Positions 17,243 to 25,720 of a stretch of DNA of 64,000 bases are shown here, in pieces; the first letter of the stretch is position 1, and each line of letters opens with the position of its first letter. Source of the DNA: Mesorhizobium sp. WSM3626 (lineage in GTDB: Bacteria; Pseudomonadota; Alphaproteobacteria; Rhizobiales; Rhizobiaceae); contig NZ_AZUY01000034.1 in assembly GCF_000513935.1 (NCBI RefSeq), positions 1 through 64,000 of the forward strand. The letters run 5' to 3'. The position numbers were made by a program, and so were the translations under genes. The notes under the pieces were generated by a model that saw only the letters and a list, made by a program, of their open reading frames with translations, was not told the DNA's origin and made no database searches.

Positions 17243-17686
17243 TCAGCCGCCGAGATCGATCAAAGCCACACCGAACTCGGCACGCTTGCGGCGGCGCAGG
17301 TGACCCGGCGCTTCCACCACGGTGACTTCCAATGTCGGCCGAACGGTGCCTTCGAGCAGATGGCCGCCCCTGGTCGTGCCGTCGCTCAAGCCAAGCACCG
17401 CGTGGACATGAAGACTTGGCTTGCCATCATCGCCCGTCGCGACATCACCGATCGCGCTCAGGACCTCGCATTGCTCGTCGACCGGGATTTTTCGATAGCG
17501 CTTCGCCTCCAGGTCGAACCAGCCGACAGTAACCCGTTGGAACGCGCCGATCGCCGTTAGGGAAGCGCTGCCGATCGTCTGCTCGACCGCGAAGCTGGTC
17601 AGCGCCGAAAATGCTTCCTCGCCCGGGTCGAGCACCACGACAAATGTCCGTTGGCCGTTGGCCTCGTTGACCAGTCGCGATTTCAT
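17243..17686 (-). CDS. PPC-domain (DUF296) protein
   Basis: This 147-residue protein matches the plant-and-prokaryote conserved domain. It contains FSALTSFAVEQTIGSASLTA, then LHVHAVLGLSDGTTRGGHLL, whose histidines form the metal-binding cluster of the family. Bacterial PPC proteins trimerise; their function is mostly unknown, and some are fused to AT-hook DNA-binding segments in plants. Here the domain stands alone. The gene is 26 bases from the upstream basic protein gene and 60 bases from ligC, suggesting one transcript. Confidence 0.82.
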   Translation of the reverse strand: MKSRLVNEANGQRTFVVVLDPGEEAFSALTSFAVEQTIGSASLTAIGAFQRVTVGWFDLEAKRYRKIPVDEQCEVLSAIGDVATGDDGKPSLHVHAVLGLSDGTTRGGHLLEGTVRPTLEVTVVEAPGHLRRRKRAEFGVALIDLGG

Positions 17687-17712
17687 GCCGGTGTTCCGAT
17701 CCTTGTGGCCGG

Positions 17713-18030
17713 TCAGTGGGCGTGGTGTTCGGCATTCCTCTTGCGGGTCGCCGCCGCCTTCCTTGCCGATTCGGACCGGCTGGCGGCCGATCGGGAAGCG
17801 GACGCCTTTCCGCCGCTCTTGCCGCCCTTGTGCGCCGCCGGATGACCTGTGTGCTTGCCACGCCCGGAGCCGCCTTCCTTATTGCCGCCACCATCGTCCT
17901 TGTTGACCGTCGCCCATGCGCGTCGCTCGGCTTCCTTGTCGGACACGCCACGCTTCTCATAGCCTTCGGCAATATGGTCGGCCTTGCGTTCCTGCTTGTC
18001 GGTGTATTTGGATTTCTCGCCTCGTGGCAT
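17713..18030 (-). CDS. Small basic stress protein, plasmid-stabilisation-like annotation family
   Basis: This 105-residue protein starts MPRGEKSKYTDKQERKADHI and continues with AEGYEKRGVSDKEAERRAWA, a family often annotated as plasmid stabilisation protein. It ends in a lysine-, serine- and alanine-rich, histone-H1-like tail (SASRSAASRSESARKAAATR). The tail suggests nucleic acid binding. AGAAGGAGAAA precedes ATG 18030. A clean EcfG-type promoter lies 29 bases upstream. The annotation name is traditional; no plasmid context is seen. Confidence 0.75.
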   Translation of the reverse strand: MPRGEKSKYTDKQERKADHIAEGYEKRGVSDKEAERRAWATVNKDDGGGNKEGGSGRGKHTGHPAAHKGGKSGGKASASRSAASRSESARKAAATRKRNAEHHAH

Positions 18031-18058
18031 GATCGTTTCTCCTTCTCGATGGAGGTTG

Positions 18059-18083
18059 AACGTCAAGTCGCCGTCCAAGTTCC
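18059..18083 (-). promoter_or_regulatory. EcfG/RpoE2-type promoter of the small basic protein gene
   Basis: On the minus strand GGAAC (18083-18079) and GTT (18061-18059) are separated by 17 bases, with the -10 element 29 bases before the ATG. Confidence 0.7.
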
Positions 18084-18139
18084 AATCGCGATCGGCGAAC
18101 CGGCCCGTTCCGACATCGTTCATGACCGCTTCCGGGCTG

Positions 18140-19852
18140 CTATTCCTCAGGCGCCGTTGCCGGTGCGGTGTAGCGCCGCCGAACGGCATCGAGCACCCGT
18201 TTGCGGCTCTCCTCCGCCGAAAGCTTCCTGTCCTTTTCCGCCTCGGTGGTTTCGCGGGCGAGATCCTTGTCCCTGATCTGCTGGCGGAACCATTTCGAAT
18301 AGTCGCCCGCGCGCAGATGGAATTCCCAGGTCTTGTCGTCTATGCCTTCGGCCATCTGGGCAAAGATCATCAGATTATGGGCCCTGAGGTTCATCGCGTC
18401 GTCGGGACCGCGGAAATAGAAGCTGCCGGTCTCATCGAGTTGGCCCTCGGCATATTTGCGGCTGTGGCGCTTGAGAGACTGACGAGGTTCGATGACCTTG
18501 ACCGTCGTGAGTTTTTTGCGCGCCTGCGGCCGCCAGAACAGAACCCGGTCACCCTTGGGCGTGGGAATGTCTTTCGGCGGCTCGATGCCGGTCTCGTGGC
18601 AGAAGGCCTTCACCACGTCCTTCGCCTTTGGGCCAAGGGCGATGACGGCTGTAACCAGACGCAGGGCGTCGGTCGAAATCGCCTCGGGATGGACGGTGAT
18701 CAGGATCGTGCCCGGCAGTTCCAGCGAGAGCACGGAGCGCGTATCGTCGCGCCGCTTCGGAAGAAGATGGTGCGCTTCGTCGATGACCAGCCAATGCGGT
18801 CTTGCGGTGCGGCGGCGAAAACTGCCAAGGCCAGGCAGCAGGTCGGCAAAGAAGTCAGGCCGTTCATCGACACGAAGCGCCAACCCGTTGACGACGATAT
18901 TGCTGTCGGCCTTGGCCATCAGATCCAGCACCTGCGCCTTTGTCGGCGCGCTCGACCCATCCCCCAGCCGAACGGCGCCCTCGAGGCCGTCATAGTCACC
19001 CTCGGGGTCGAAGACGCAAAACTGAAATCGGCTCTCGACAAAGCGTTCCGTCAGCGCGGTGGCCAGGGTGGATTTGCCGATGCCCGAACTGCCGGCGATG
19101 AGCACGCTTTCGGTCGGCGACAGATAGATGTCGTCGCCACCGGACGATCCCAGAACAATGCCGTCGTGACGTTTCGGCACGATCCCGTGGTCGCGTTCGA
19201 TCAGCTTGGCGATCAGTTCCTCGACGCCTTTGCCGCGTGCGCCGCGCGTGACCAGGTTTGCGGTGCCTTTGACCGCGGGAATGGCATTTTCGACCGCAAC
19301 GCTGCAGCCGCAGGCCTGCAGGAAGGCATGATCGTTCTCGGCGTCGCCGATACCCACCACATTGTGCGGCGACAGGTGAAGGTCCTCGAGTGCGGCGGCC
19401 AGCCCGGTGGCTTTGTTGACGCCGCTCGGCAGGATCATAACCGCGCCCTTGTTGAAGATGATTTCGAGCTCGAGCCCCATCTTCTTGATCACCTCGAGCA
19501 CGGTCGCCTGATGTGGCTCCCAGGTGGCGACGATCGACCGTCCCGCCGAAAGTGGCTTTACCCCCTGTTTTTTCAGCCTGGCGACGAATTTGGGCTCCGG
19601 CGATGGCGAGATCGCCCGCTCCTCCTCACTCGCCGGGGTGTAGATCAGGGCGCCGTTCTCGGCGACGACCTTGTCGAACATGCCGATGTCGGGAAACACG
19701 CGCTTGAGGTCGGGCAGCTCGCGTCCGGTGACCAGAAGCAGTTTGCGGCCACTTTTCTTGAACCGCTCCAGTGCGGCGAGGGTTTTCTTGGAGACAACTC
19801 CGTCATGTGCGAGCGTCCCGTCATAGTCGGTCGCCAAGGCAATGAAATACAT
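18140..19852 (-). CDS. HAD-IIB phosphatase fused to a P-loop ATPase domain
   Basis: This 570-residue two-domain protein carries a Cof-type HAD phosphatase in residues 1-222: DYDGTLA (nucleophile Asp9), LLLVTGREL, and GIGDAENDHAFL. Residues 235-570 form a P-loop ATPase with Walker A GSSGIGKS (254-261) and Walker B WLVIDEAHHLL (354 onward), plus an ARKKLTTVKVIEPRQSLKRH segment. The ATPase part looks like the HerA/VirB4-type or DUF87 group; I cannot fix the subfamily. The gene starts 10 bases after the SDR gene stop, so the two are one transcription unit. A phosphatase controlled by, or controlling, an ATPase is unusual; the substrate is unknown. Confidence 0.8.
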   Translation of the reverse strand: MYFIALATDYDGTLAHDGVVSKKTLAALERFKKSGRKLLLVTGRELPDLKRVFPDIGMFDKVVAENGALIYTPASEEERAISPSPEPKFVARLKKQGVKPLSAGRSIVATWEPHQATVLEVIKKMGLELEIIFNKGAVMILPSGVNKATGLAAALEDLHLSPHNVVGIGDAENDHAFLQACGCSVAVENAIPAVKGTANLVTRGARGKGVEELIAKLIERDHGIVPKRHDGIVLGSSGGDDIYLSPTESVLIAGSSGIGKSTLATALTERFVESRFQFCVFDPEGDYDGLEGAVRLGDGSSAPTKAQVLDLMAKADSNIVVNGLALRVDERPDFFADLLPGLGSFRRRTARPHWLVIDEAHHLLPKRRDDTRSVLSLELPGTILITVHPEAISTDALRLVTAVIALGPKAKDVVKAFCHETGIEPPKDIPTPKGDRVLFWRPQARKKLTTVKVIEPRQSLKRHSRKYAEGQLDETGSFYFRGPDDAMNLRAHNLMIFAQMAEGIDDKTWEFHLRAGDYSKWFRQQIRDKDLARETTEAEKDRKLSAEESRKRVLDAVRRRYTAPATAPEE

Positions 19853-19862
19853 TGCGATGACC

Positions 19863-20834
19863 TCAGTAGCCGCCGACGATCGGCAGGATCTCGCCGGTGA
19901 CATAACTCGAGCAGTGCGGGGAGGCGAGGAACACATAGGCCGGAGCCACTTCCTCCGGCTGTGCCGGCCGTTTCATCGGCGTGTCCGCGCCGAATTTCGA
20001 GACGTCGTCGGCTTCCTTGTCGGACGGATTGAGCGGCGTCCACACCGGGCCAGGCGCGACCGCGTTCACCCTGATGCCCTTGGCGATGAGATTGCCCGAA
20101 AGCGCGCGCGTGAAGGCGTGGATGCCGCCCTTGGTCATCGAATAGTCGACCAGTTGCTTGGAGCCGTCTATGCCGGTAACCGAACCGGTGTTGACGATCG
20201 CCGAGCCCGGCTTCATGTGCGGCACCGCTTCCTGTGCCATATGGAAGTAGCCGTAGAGATTGGTCTTGAGCGTGGTGTCGAAATGTTCTTCGGTCAGGTC
20301 GCCGAAGTCGCTGGAATGGATCTGGAAGGCGGCATTGTTGACCAGAACGTCGATGCGGCCGAATGTTTCGACCGCTGCCGCCACGGCATCGTGGCAATCC
20401 TGCCGTTCGCTGACGTCGGCCTTTACGAGGATGCAGCGTCGGCCTTCTTTTTCGACGGCGGATTTTGTCTCTTCGGCGTCCCTGTCCTCTGCCAGGTAGA
20501 CGATCGCGATATCGGCGCCTTCGCGGGCGAACAATACCGCCACCGCGCGACCGATGCCGGAATCGCCGCCTGTGATGAGAGCCACCTTCTCCTCGAGTTT
20601 CCTTGATCCGAGATAATAGGGTGCATCGTAGAGCGGGGCAGGTTCGATCGCCGCTTCATACCCGGGTTTCGCCTGATGTTGCTTGGGGAAGGGCGGCTCG
20701 GGATAGGTGCGCGCGCCTGCCTGCATGGCGTGTTCAGCCTTTCCGTTGCGCTTCGATTTGTCCTTGGCGCCGATGCCGCGCTGGATATGGCGTTGCTTGG
20801 CGGCTTCACTGGCGGTCTGGGATTTCGTCTCCAT
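19863..20834 (-). CDS. Stress-type short-chain dehydrogenase (YghA/YdaD group)
   Basis: This 323-residue SDR has the long N-terminal extension typical of this group (residues 1-75, with EPPFPKQHQAKPGYE). It then has the cofactor motif TGGDSGIGRAVA, the NNAA motif and the YSMTKGG active site (Tyr and Lys), ending in SYVTGEILPIVGG. Members are general-stress proteins in Bacillus and Enterobacteria; the substrate is not known here. ATG 20834 is supported by GAGGAGACA upstream. Confidence 0.88.
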   Translation of the reverse strand: METKSQTASEAAKQRHIQRGIGAKDKSKRNGKAEHAMQAGARTYPEPPFPKQHQAKPGYEAAIEPAPLYDAPYYLGSRKLEEKVALITGGDSGIGRAVAVLFAREGADIAIVYLAEDRDAEETKSAVEKEGRRCILVKADVSERQDCHDAVAAAVETFGRIDVLVNNAAFQIHSSDFGDLTEEHFDTTLKTNLYGYFHMAQEAVPHMKPGSAIVNTGSVTGIDGSKQLVDYSMTKGGIHAFTRALSGNLIAKGIRVNAVAPGPVWTPLNPSDKEADDVSKFGADTPMKRPAQPEEVAPAYVFLASPHCSSYVTGEILPIVGGY

Positions 20835-20912
20835 GGTTGTCTCCTCGGCTGAAGAAAGTTCAACGCGCGGCGGACCGAAAGGTTTGCGCGATGCCAAAGC
20901 TTGTCGTCCGCG

Positions 20913-21221
20913 TCAGTCCTTGACATAGGCTCCGGGTTGGCGGCCCGATCTTGGAGACTTCGCGTCCTTCGAGTGTTCGGAGATCGTCGGGCCTGCGCCG
21001 GATGTCTTTTCAGTTGTCGGGCTGGGTGTCGCCTTGCCGGGCTGACCTCCGGACTGATGTGTTTCTTCCTTTGTCTGATCCGCTGGTCGCGTGAGCCCCA
21101 TTCCGCCCGCCGGCGGCTTGTTGCCCGCTGCATCGGGCGAGAAATCATCGCTCGGATCCGAGCCGGTCCTCGCCGGATATTTCCGTGCGCCCGTTTCGTA
21201 TTCGGTCCTCTCGCGTGCCAT
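20913..21221 (-). CDS. Hydrophilic disordered protein of unknown function
   Basis: This 102-residue protein is rich in Gly, Ser, Thr, Pro and charged residues and has no hydrophobic segment (MARERTEYETGARKYPARTG at the start). GGAGGCGGCC precedes ATG 21221, and a clean EcfG-type promoter lies 29 bases upstream of it. It is the first gene of the minus-strand stress run; the SDR follows after 78 bases. Hydrophilin-like composition fits desiccation or osmotic stress. No family recognised. Confidence 0.65.
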   Translation of the reverse strand: MARERTEYETGARKYPARTGSDPSDDFSPDAAGNKPPAGGMGLTRPADQTKEETHQSGGQPGKATPSPTTEKTSGAGPTISEHSKDAKSPRSGRQPGAYVKD

Positions 21222-21249
21222 GGCCGCCTCCGTGTTTGCCTGAACGGAA

Positions 21250-21274
21250 AACAGCCGCGGGCCGATCAGGTTCC
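21250..21274 (-). promoter_or_regulatory. EcfG/RpoE2-type promoter heading the stress run
   Basis: On the minus strand GGAAC (21274-21270) and GTT (21252-21250) are separated by 17 bases, with the same 29-base distance to the ATG as in the promoter at 18059-18083. It could serve the SDR and HAD-ATPase genes as well. Confidence 0.7.
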
Positions 21275-21510
21275 GAACAAACGGTGATGATCGACTCTTT
21301 TGCCAGCCGTCGCATCGGCCCTCGCGTGCACGGCTGCAGCCCGCACGCTCGCCAAGCCATGCTCCTTTTTCAAGGATGGCGCTCCGGAAGAAAAATGTTT
21401 TTCCGATTTCGCTCCACGGCGACCGTCAATTCCTTTTGTTCGGAAGTAATGTCTATAGAAACTAGGGACATTCCGGCCAGCTGGTTCGAAAAGATCACAG
21501 GGCATCCATC

Positions 21511-22071
21511 ATGACCAACCCGGCCATTGTCGGCTTCTCCGGCAATTTCACGCGGCCCTCCAAGACCCGCGGCTTCGTGGACCATATCGTGACGGAGATC
21601 GCCGGGCGATACGGCCTTACCGCCAGCACCCATGATATCGTTGATCTCGGTCCCAGCCTTGGCAATGCCAAAAAGACGCGCGACCTGGATGTACAGGCTC
21701 GCGCCATTCTCGAGCGGATCCTGGCCGCCGATGTCCTCGTGGTCGGCTCGCCCACCTACAAGGGCAGCTATACCGGTCTGTTCAAGCATTTCTTCGATCT
21801 CGTCGACCCGGCGGCCCTCAGGGGCAAGCCGGTGCTGCTGGCGGCGACCGGCGGCGGCGACCGCCATGCGCTGATCGTCGAGCATCAGCTGCGGCCGCTG
21901 TTCGGCTTCTTCGAGGCTCTTGCGCTGCCGACGGCTCTCTACGCCTCGGAAAAGGATTTCGTCGACGGCGTGCTGGCATCCGAAGCGATCCGGGCCCGTA
22001 TCGGTCTCGCGGTGGACGATGTCGGCCTGGCGCTTTTTGGCCGGCAACGCGCCAGGATCGCCGCCGAGTAG
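21511..22071 (+). CDS. NADPH-dependent FMN reductase (MsuE/SsuE-like)
   Basis: This 186-residue flavodoxin-fold reductase has GFSGNFTRPSKTRGFVDHI (phosphate-binding loop, residues 8-26) and GSPTYKGSYTGLFKHFFDLV (residues 77-96), the signature of MsuE/SsuE enzymes. These supply FMNH2 to two-component monooxygenases such as alkanesulfonate monooxygenase. No monooxygenase gene is next to it. It is divergent from the stress run, with a 289-base gap holding the EcfG promoter of the other strand and a TATAGA-like -10 near 21455. The 271 bases after it, up to fghA, show nothing recognisable. Confidence 0.8.
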   Translation: MTNPAIVGFSGNFTRPSKTRGFVDHIVTEIAGRYGLTASTHDIVDLGPSLGNAKKTRDLDVQARAILERILAADVLVVGSPTYKGSYTGLFKHFFDLVDPAALRGKPVLLAATGGGDRHALIVEHQLRPLFGFFEALALPTALYASEKDFVDGVLASEAIRARIGLAVDDVGLALFGRQRARIAAE

Positions 22072-22342
22072 CTGCGGAATATCTCCCACTCCGACCCATG
22101 AGCGCGCTGAAGCGGCCCCTGAACGCGCTTAGCGCGCGGTAGGGCGACATCCAGCACGCTGCCTGTGCCACCTGACCGTCAGCGGCGTTGCCAGGATGAT
22201 GCGGGCTGCCGATTTCGATGGCGATGGCCGACGCCCGATCGGACCTGGCCCGATATCCAAAGCCCAATCCGTCGAGGTTGCCGTAGTCCCGGCCGATGCC
22301 GTAGACAAGCGGCGGTGAATCACATTGGCGGAGAAGAAACAC

Positions 22343-23206
22343 ATGTCGGATCGGATGAAAATCATCTCCGCTGCCAAGTCGCATGGCGGCGTCCAGGGCG
22401 TCTATTCCCACGCTTCGGATGTCTGCGCCTGCGACATGACCTTTGCCGTCTTCGTGCCGCCACAGGCCCGTGAAAGACCTTGCCCCGTCATATGGTACCT
22501 ATCCGGTCTCACCTGCACCCACGCCAATGTCATGGACAAGGGGGAGTACAGGCGCATGGCGGCCGAGCTTGGCCTGATCGTAATCTGTCCCGATACCAGC
22601 CCCCGCGGCGCCGGCATTCCCGACGAGAAGGACAATTGGCAGTTCGGCAGCGGCGCCGGATTCTACGTCGATGCCACGCAGGAACCCTATGCCAGTAATT
22701 ATCGCATGTATTCCTATGTCGCCGAGGAATTACCAGCGCTGATCGCGCGGGAGTTTCCGGCCGACATGATGCGTCAGGCGATCTTCGGCCACTCGATGGG
22801 TGGACATGGCGCATTGACCATCGCGCTGAAGAATCCCGAACGCTTCAAGAGCTGCTCGGCCTTCGCGCCGATCGTGCAACCCAGCACCGCCGGCTGGTCG
22901 AAGCCGGCCTTCGAAAAATATCTCGGTGCGGACGAGAAATCATGGCGGGGCTACGATGCCACCTTGCTCATCGAGGATGGCCACCGCTTCCCGGAGCTTT
23001 TCGTCGACCAAGGGACATCGGACGGATTTCTTGATGATGGACTGAGGCCCTGGCTTCTGGAAGCGGCATGCGCCAAGGCCGGCATTGCGCTGACGCTGCG
23101 CATGCAGGACGGCTACGATCACTCGTATTTCTTCATCTCGACATTCATGGACGATCATCTGAGATGGCACGCCCGAAGATTGTCCGGCGCTGAAGCCGGA
23201 GCATAG
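22343..23206 (+). CDS. fghA: S-formylglutathione hydrolase
   Basis: This 287-residue alpha/beta hydrolase matches the esterase D/FghA family along its length. It has WYLSGLTCTHANVMDKGEYR, the nucleophile elbow GHSMGG (Ser151), an Asp near LFVDQGTSDGFL and the catalytic His in YDHSYFF. It hydrolyses S-formylglutathione to formate and glutathione, the last step of glutathione-dependent formaldehyde oxidation. No formaldehyde dehydrogenase gene (flhA/adhI) is adjacent. ATG 22343 is taken because GGCGGAGAAG sits just upstream. Confidence 0.92.
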   Translation: MSDRMKIISAAKSHGGVQGVYSHASDVCACDMTFAVFVPPQARERPCPVIWYLSGLTCTHANVMDKGEYRRMAAELGLIVICPDTSPRGAGIPDEKDNWQFGSGAGFYVDATQEPYASNYRMYSYVAEELPALIAREFPADMMRQAIFGHSMGGHGALTIALKNPERFKSCSAFAPIVQPSTAGWSKPAFEKYLGADEKSWRGYDATLLIEDGHRFPELFVDQGTSDGFLDDGLRPWLLEAACAKAGIALTLRMQDGYDHSYFFISTFMDDHLRWHARRLSGAEAGA

Positions 23207-23222
23207 CGGCGGGCTCTTCTCA

Positions 23223-24506
23223 TCAAAGCCCGAACCGGTCCTTCACCCGGCCCGAAAGGATCGCCGCCTTGACGCCAAGCGGCCAGAAGCGATGGAACCG
23301 GATTGGCTTGAGCGGCGATATCGGCATGGGAAACGGCGATGTCTCGTCGCCCCGCAGGCGCCGCGCCAGGGCAGCGCCCATCGCCGAGGCCATGGCAACA
23401 CCGCGGCCATTGTAGCCAAGGCAGATCAGCACGCCGTCTTTCGGCTCGTGAACGTGCGGAAGATGGTCCTTGGTGATCGCGACCCGGCCGTTCCAGCCAT
23501 GTGTCCACCCGGTTCCAGCAAGCGCCGGCCAGAGCCGCAGCGCATGGTCGGTGAGGTAGCGGATGGCGGAAGCATCGCCGATCGGGCTCATCGGGCCCCG
23601 ACCGCCCATGAGAAGCCGGTTCTGGGCGTCGATGCGATAGTACACGGTGATGTTGCCGGTTTCGTAGACGACGGGCCTTTCGGGGAGGATTGCCGCCGCA
23701 ACTGCCGGCGCAAGCGGCTCGGTCGCCGCGATGGCGCTGAACACCGGGACGAGCGACTGCTCCAGGCCCGGCCACAGGTTTCCGGTATAGCCGTTGGTCG
23801 CGATCACGACCTTCTCGGCGCTGACGGAACCGCCTGCAGTCTCGATGACCCAGCGCGCGGCCTGCCTGCTCAGCGAGAGCACCTCGCTGCCGCCGAAGAT
23901 CCGCGCGCCGGCCATCTGCGCGGCGGCTGCCAGGCCAAGCGCGTATTTCAAGGGATGGAGGTCGCCGCCGCGGGCATCGAACATGCCGGATATATACCTG
24001 TCCGTGCCGCTACGCGCCGCCATCGCCTTTGCGTCGAGCATTTCAACCGGCATTCCCCGCCGCTCGCATTGCGTTGCCGTGGCCCGCACGGAGGCTGCCG
24101 GCTTCGGCCGGATCGCCGCGCGTATGGTGCCGTTCTGCCGGGCCTCGCAATTGATCGACAGGCGCCTGATGAGACCGAAGGTGAAATCCGGCGCGCCGTA
24201 GGAGAACTCGATCATCCGCGGCCCAAGCTCCGGGCCGAACATCGCCTCGATGGTGTCCGGATCGTATTTGAGGCCGGGATTGACCTGGCCGCCATTTCTG
24301 CCCGACGCTCCCCATCCAGGCTGATGGGTCTCGATCACGCAGACGTCTTCGCCGGCTTCCGCCAGATGCAAGGCGGTGGAAAGGCCCGTGAAGCCACCGC
24401 CAACGATGGCGACCCTTGCCTGCTGCGGACCGGCAAGGGCGGGGTACTTGCCGGCGCCGCCAGCCGTTTCGCGATAGAGGCTCCTGGGCGGGCTGCTTTC
24501 CAGCAT
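23223..24506 (-). CDS. FAD-dependent amine/amino acid oxidase (DAO family, PuuB-like)
   Basis: This 427-residue protein has the FAD-binding VAIVGGGFTGLSTALHLAE at about residues 33-51. GASGRNGGQVNPGL follows, and the C-terminal NGRVAITKDHLPHV with CLGYNGRGVAMASAMG closes the FAD site. It resembles gamma-glutamylputrescine oxidase and related amine oxidases. ATG 24506 is used; a GTG at 24521 is the alternative. It is divergent from the SDR-HisD operon and shares its control region, which makes a shared regulator possible. Confidence 0.82.
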   Translation of the reverse strand: MLESSPPRSLYRETAGGAGKYPALAGPQQARVAIVGGGFTGLSTALHLAEAGEDVCVIETHQPGWGASGRNGGQVNPGLKYDPDTIEAMFGPELGPRMIEFSYGAPDFTFGLIRRLSINCEARQNGTIRAAIRPKPAASVRATATQCERRGMPVEMLDAKAMAARSGTDRYISGMFDARGGDLHPLKYALGLAAAAQMAGARIFGGSEVLSLSRQAARWVIETAGGSVSAEKVVIATNGYTGNLWPGLEQSLVPVFSAIAATEPLAPAVAAAILPERPVVYETGNITVYYRIDAQNRLLMGGRGPMSPIGDASAIRYLTDHALRLWPALAGTGWTHGWNGRVAITKDHLPHVHEPKDGVLICLGYNGRGVAMASAMGAALARRLRGDETSPFPMPISPLKPIRFHRFWPLGVKAAILSGRVKDRFGL

Positions 24507-24554
24507 ATGACGGGCTCTCACGATAGGGCGGCGGGCTTGACGGGCAACCGGCTT

Positions 24555-24653
24555 TCAACTGCCCGATATCCGGCACGCACGGCAGACCCAGACTTTTTTG
24601 TCGGATACGCCAGGCAATTCTGCAGGGCTTTCGGAAATCACAGCTTTGGACAT
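24555..24653 (-). CDS. Possible 32-residue upstream peptide
   Basis: ATG 24653, with a good GGGGGAGACC site upstream, opens a 32-codon frame (MSKAVISESPAELPGVSDKK, then a segment with two cysteines VWVCRAC) ending at TGA 24557-24555. It precedes the amine oxidase gene by 49 bases. It may be a leader peptide, the broken N-terminus of a longer gene, or chance. Confidence 0.25.
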   Translation of the reverse strand: MSKAVISESPAELPGVSDKKVWVCRACRISGS

Positions 24654-24802
24654 GTTGGTCTCCCCCATCGCCGGCCGATTATCGTCTTGGACAAACCTCG
24701 ACAATCGCCGCCCGTGGCATTTCGTATGAAAGAGCTAACTTTGTGATCGCGCGTGCGGCGGATAACGTCACCCTCAATCTCACCCGAGGCTGTTTGTACA
24801 TG

Positions 24803-24816
24803 CTTGTATATGCAAG
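24803..24816. promoter_or_regulatory. HutC-like operator, upstream of the SDR-HisD operon
   Basis: CTTGTATATGCAAG is a near-perfect palindrome, very close to the CTTGTATxTACAAG type of site bound by HutC-family repressors. It is preceded by a related half-site, TGTTTGTACATG (24791-24802), and lies about 50 bases before the SDR start. The 12-base core CTTGTATATGCA recurs at 29064. Confidence 0.6.
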
Positions 24817-24866
24817 TCGATCTGATAGTCTCTCTGCCGCGCAACCGGAGCGGCCAAGGAGGATCA

Positions 24867-25640
24867 ATGCGCAACGCTTCTCTTTTCGACCTTTCCGGCA
24901 GGAAGGCGATTGTCACCGGCGCCAGCCGCGGCATTGGCCGCAGCATCGCCGAGGCGCTGAGCGCCGCCGGCGCCGACCTCGCCGTCACGGCGCGTAACCT
25001 GGACTCGCTCGATGAGACGGTGGCGGCCATCCGCGCGGCCGGCGGGGTTGCGCATGCCATTGCCCTTGACGTGACCAATGTCGGCCGGTGCCGTGCGGCC
25101 ACCGTCGAGGCAGCCCGCCTGCTTGGCGGCCTCGACATTCTCGTCAACAATGCCGGGGTGGAAGAGGTCCGGCCCTCGCTCGACGTCGACGAGTCCCTCT
25201 GGGACCGGATCATCGATACCAACCTCAAAGGGGCGTTCTTCTGCGCCCAGGCGGCGGCGCGGCAGATGCGGGACGCCGGGCGGCCCGGCGCTATCATCAA
25301 TCTCTGCTCGCTGACTTCAGAAGTCGGCATTCCAACGGCGGTGCCATATGGTTCGTCGAAATCGGGCCTGCTCGGCATGACACGGGCGCTGGCAGTGGAA
25401 TGGGCGGAACTTGGCATCAGGGTCAACGCCATCGCCCCGGGCTATTTCAGGACGGCGATGACGGAAGTGTTCTACAGCAACGAGGCGTGGCAGCAATCCA
25501 TGCTCGCCAAGATTCCGCAGCATCGTTTCGGCGATCTGCGCGATCTGCACGGCATCGCCGTGTTCCTTGCTTCGGATGCCGCAGCCTACATAACCGGCCA
25601 GTCCATTCCGGTGGATGGCGGTTTCCTGGCATCGATCTGA
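24867..25640 (+). CDS. Short-chain dehydrogenase, HpsP-like candidate
   Basis: This 257-residue classical SDR has TGASRGIGRSIAEAL, the NNAG motif, an active site of Ser (CSLTSEVG) and Tyr-Lys (YGSSKSG), and the C-terminal ITGQSIPVDGG. AAGGAGG precedes ATG 24867. It heads an operon with a HisD homologue and a zinc alcohol dehydrogenase. This set corresponds to the three dehydrogenases used on 2,3-dihydroxypropane-1-sulfonate (HpsP, HpsN, HpsO), so a secondary-alcohol oxidation on a C3 substrate is likely. The exact substrate is inference. Confidence 0.85.
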   Translation: MRNASLFDLSGRKAIVTGASRGIGRSIAEALSAAGADLAVTARNLDSLDETVAAIRAAGGVAHAIALDVTNVGRCRAATVEAARLLGGLDILVNNAGVEEVRPSLDVDESLWDRIIDTNLKGAFFCAQAAARQMRDAGRPGAIINLCSLTSEVGIPTAVPYGSSKSGLLGMTRALAVEWAELGIRVNAIAPGYFRTAMTEVFYSNEAWQQSMLAKIPQHRFGDLRDLHGIAVFLASDAAAYITGQSIPVDGGFLASI

Positions 25641-25720
25641 GGCGGCTCGCCCAGGTTCGAAAACAGAGTCTTCCGCAATGTGACCGGCCGGCACATTGCG
25701 TTCCAACAGGAGGGAATACC

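Noticed and set aside
17984-19900. Plus-strand 638-codon open frame
   Set aside because: It lies opposite the HAD-ATPase gene; the composition is that of a GC-rich antisense frame and it has no recognisable domain.
23292-24746. Plus-strand 484-codon open frame
   Set aside because: Antisense to the FAD amine oxidase, with no domain and an improbable residue composition.
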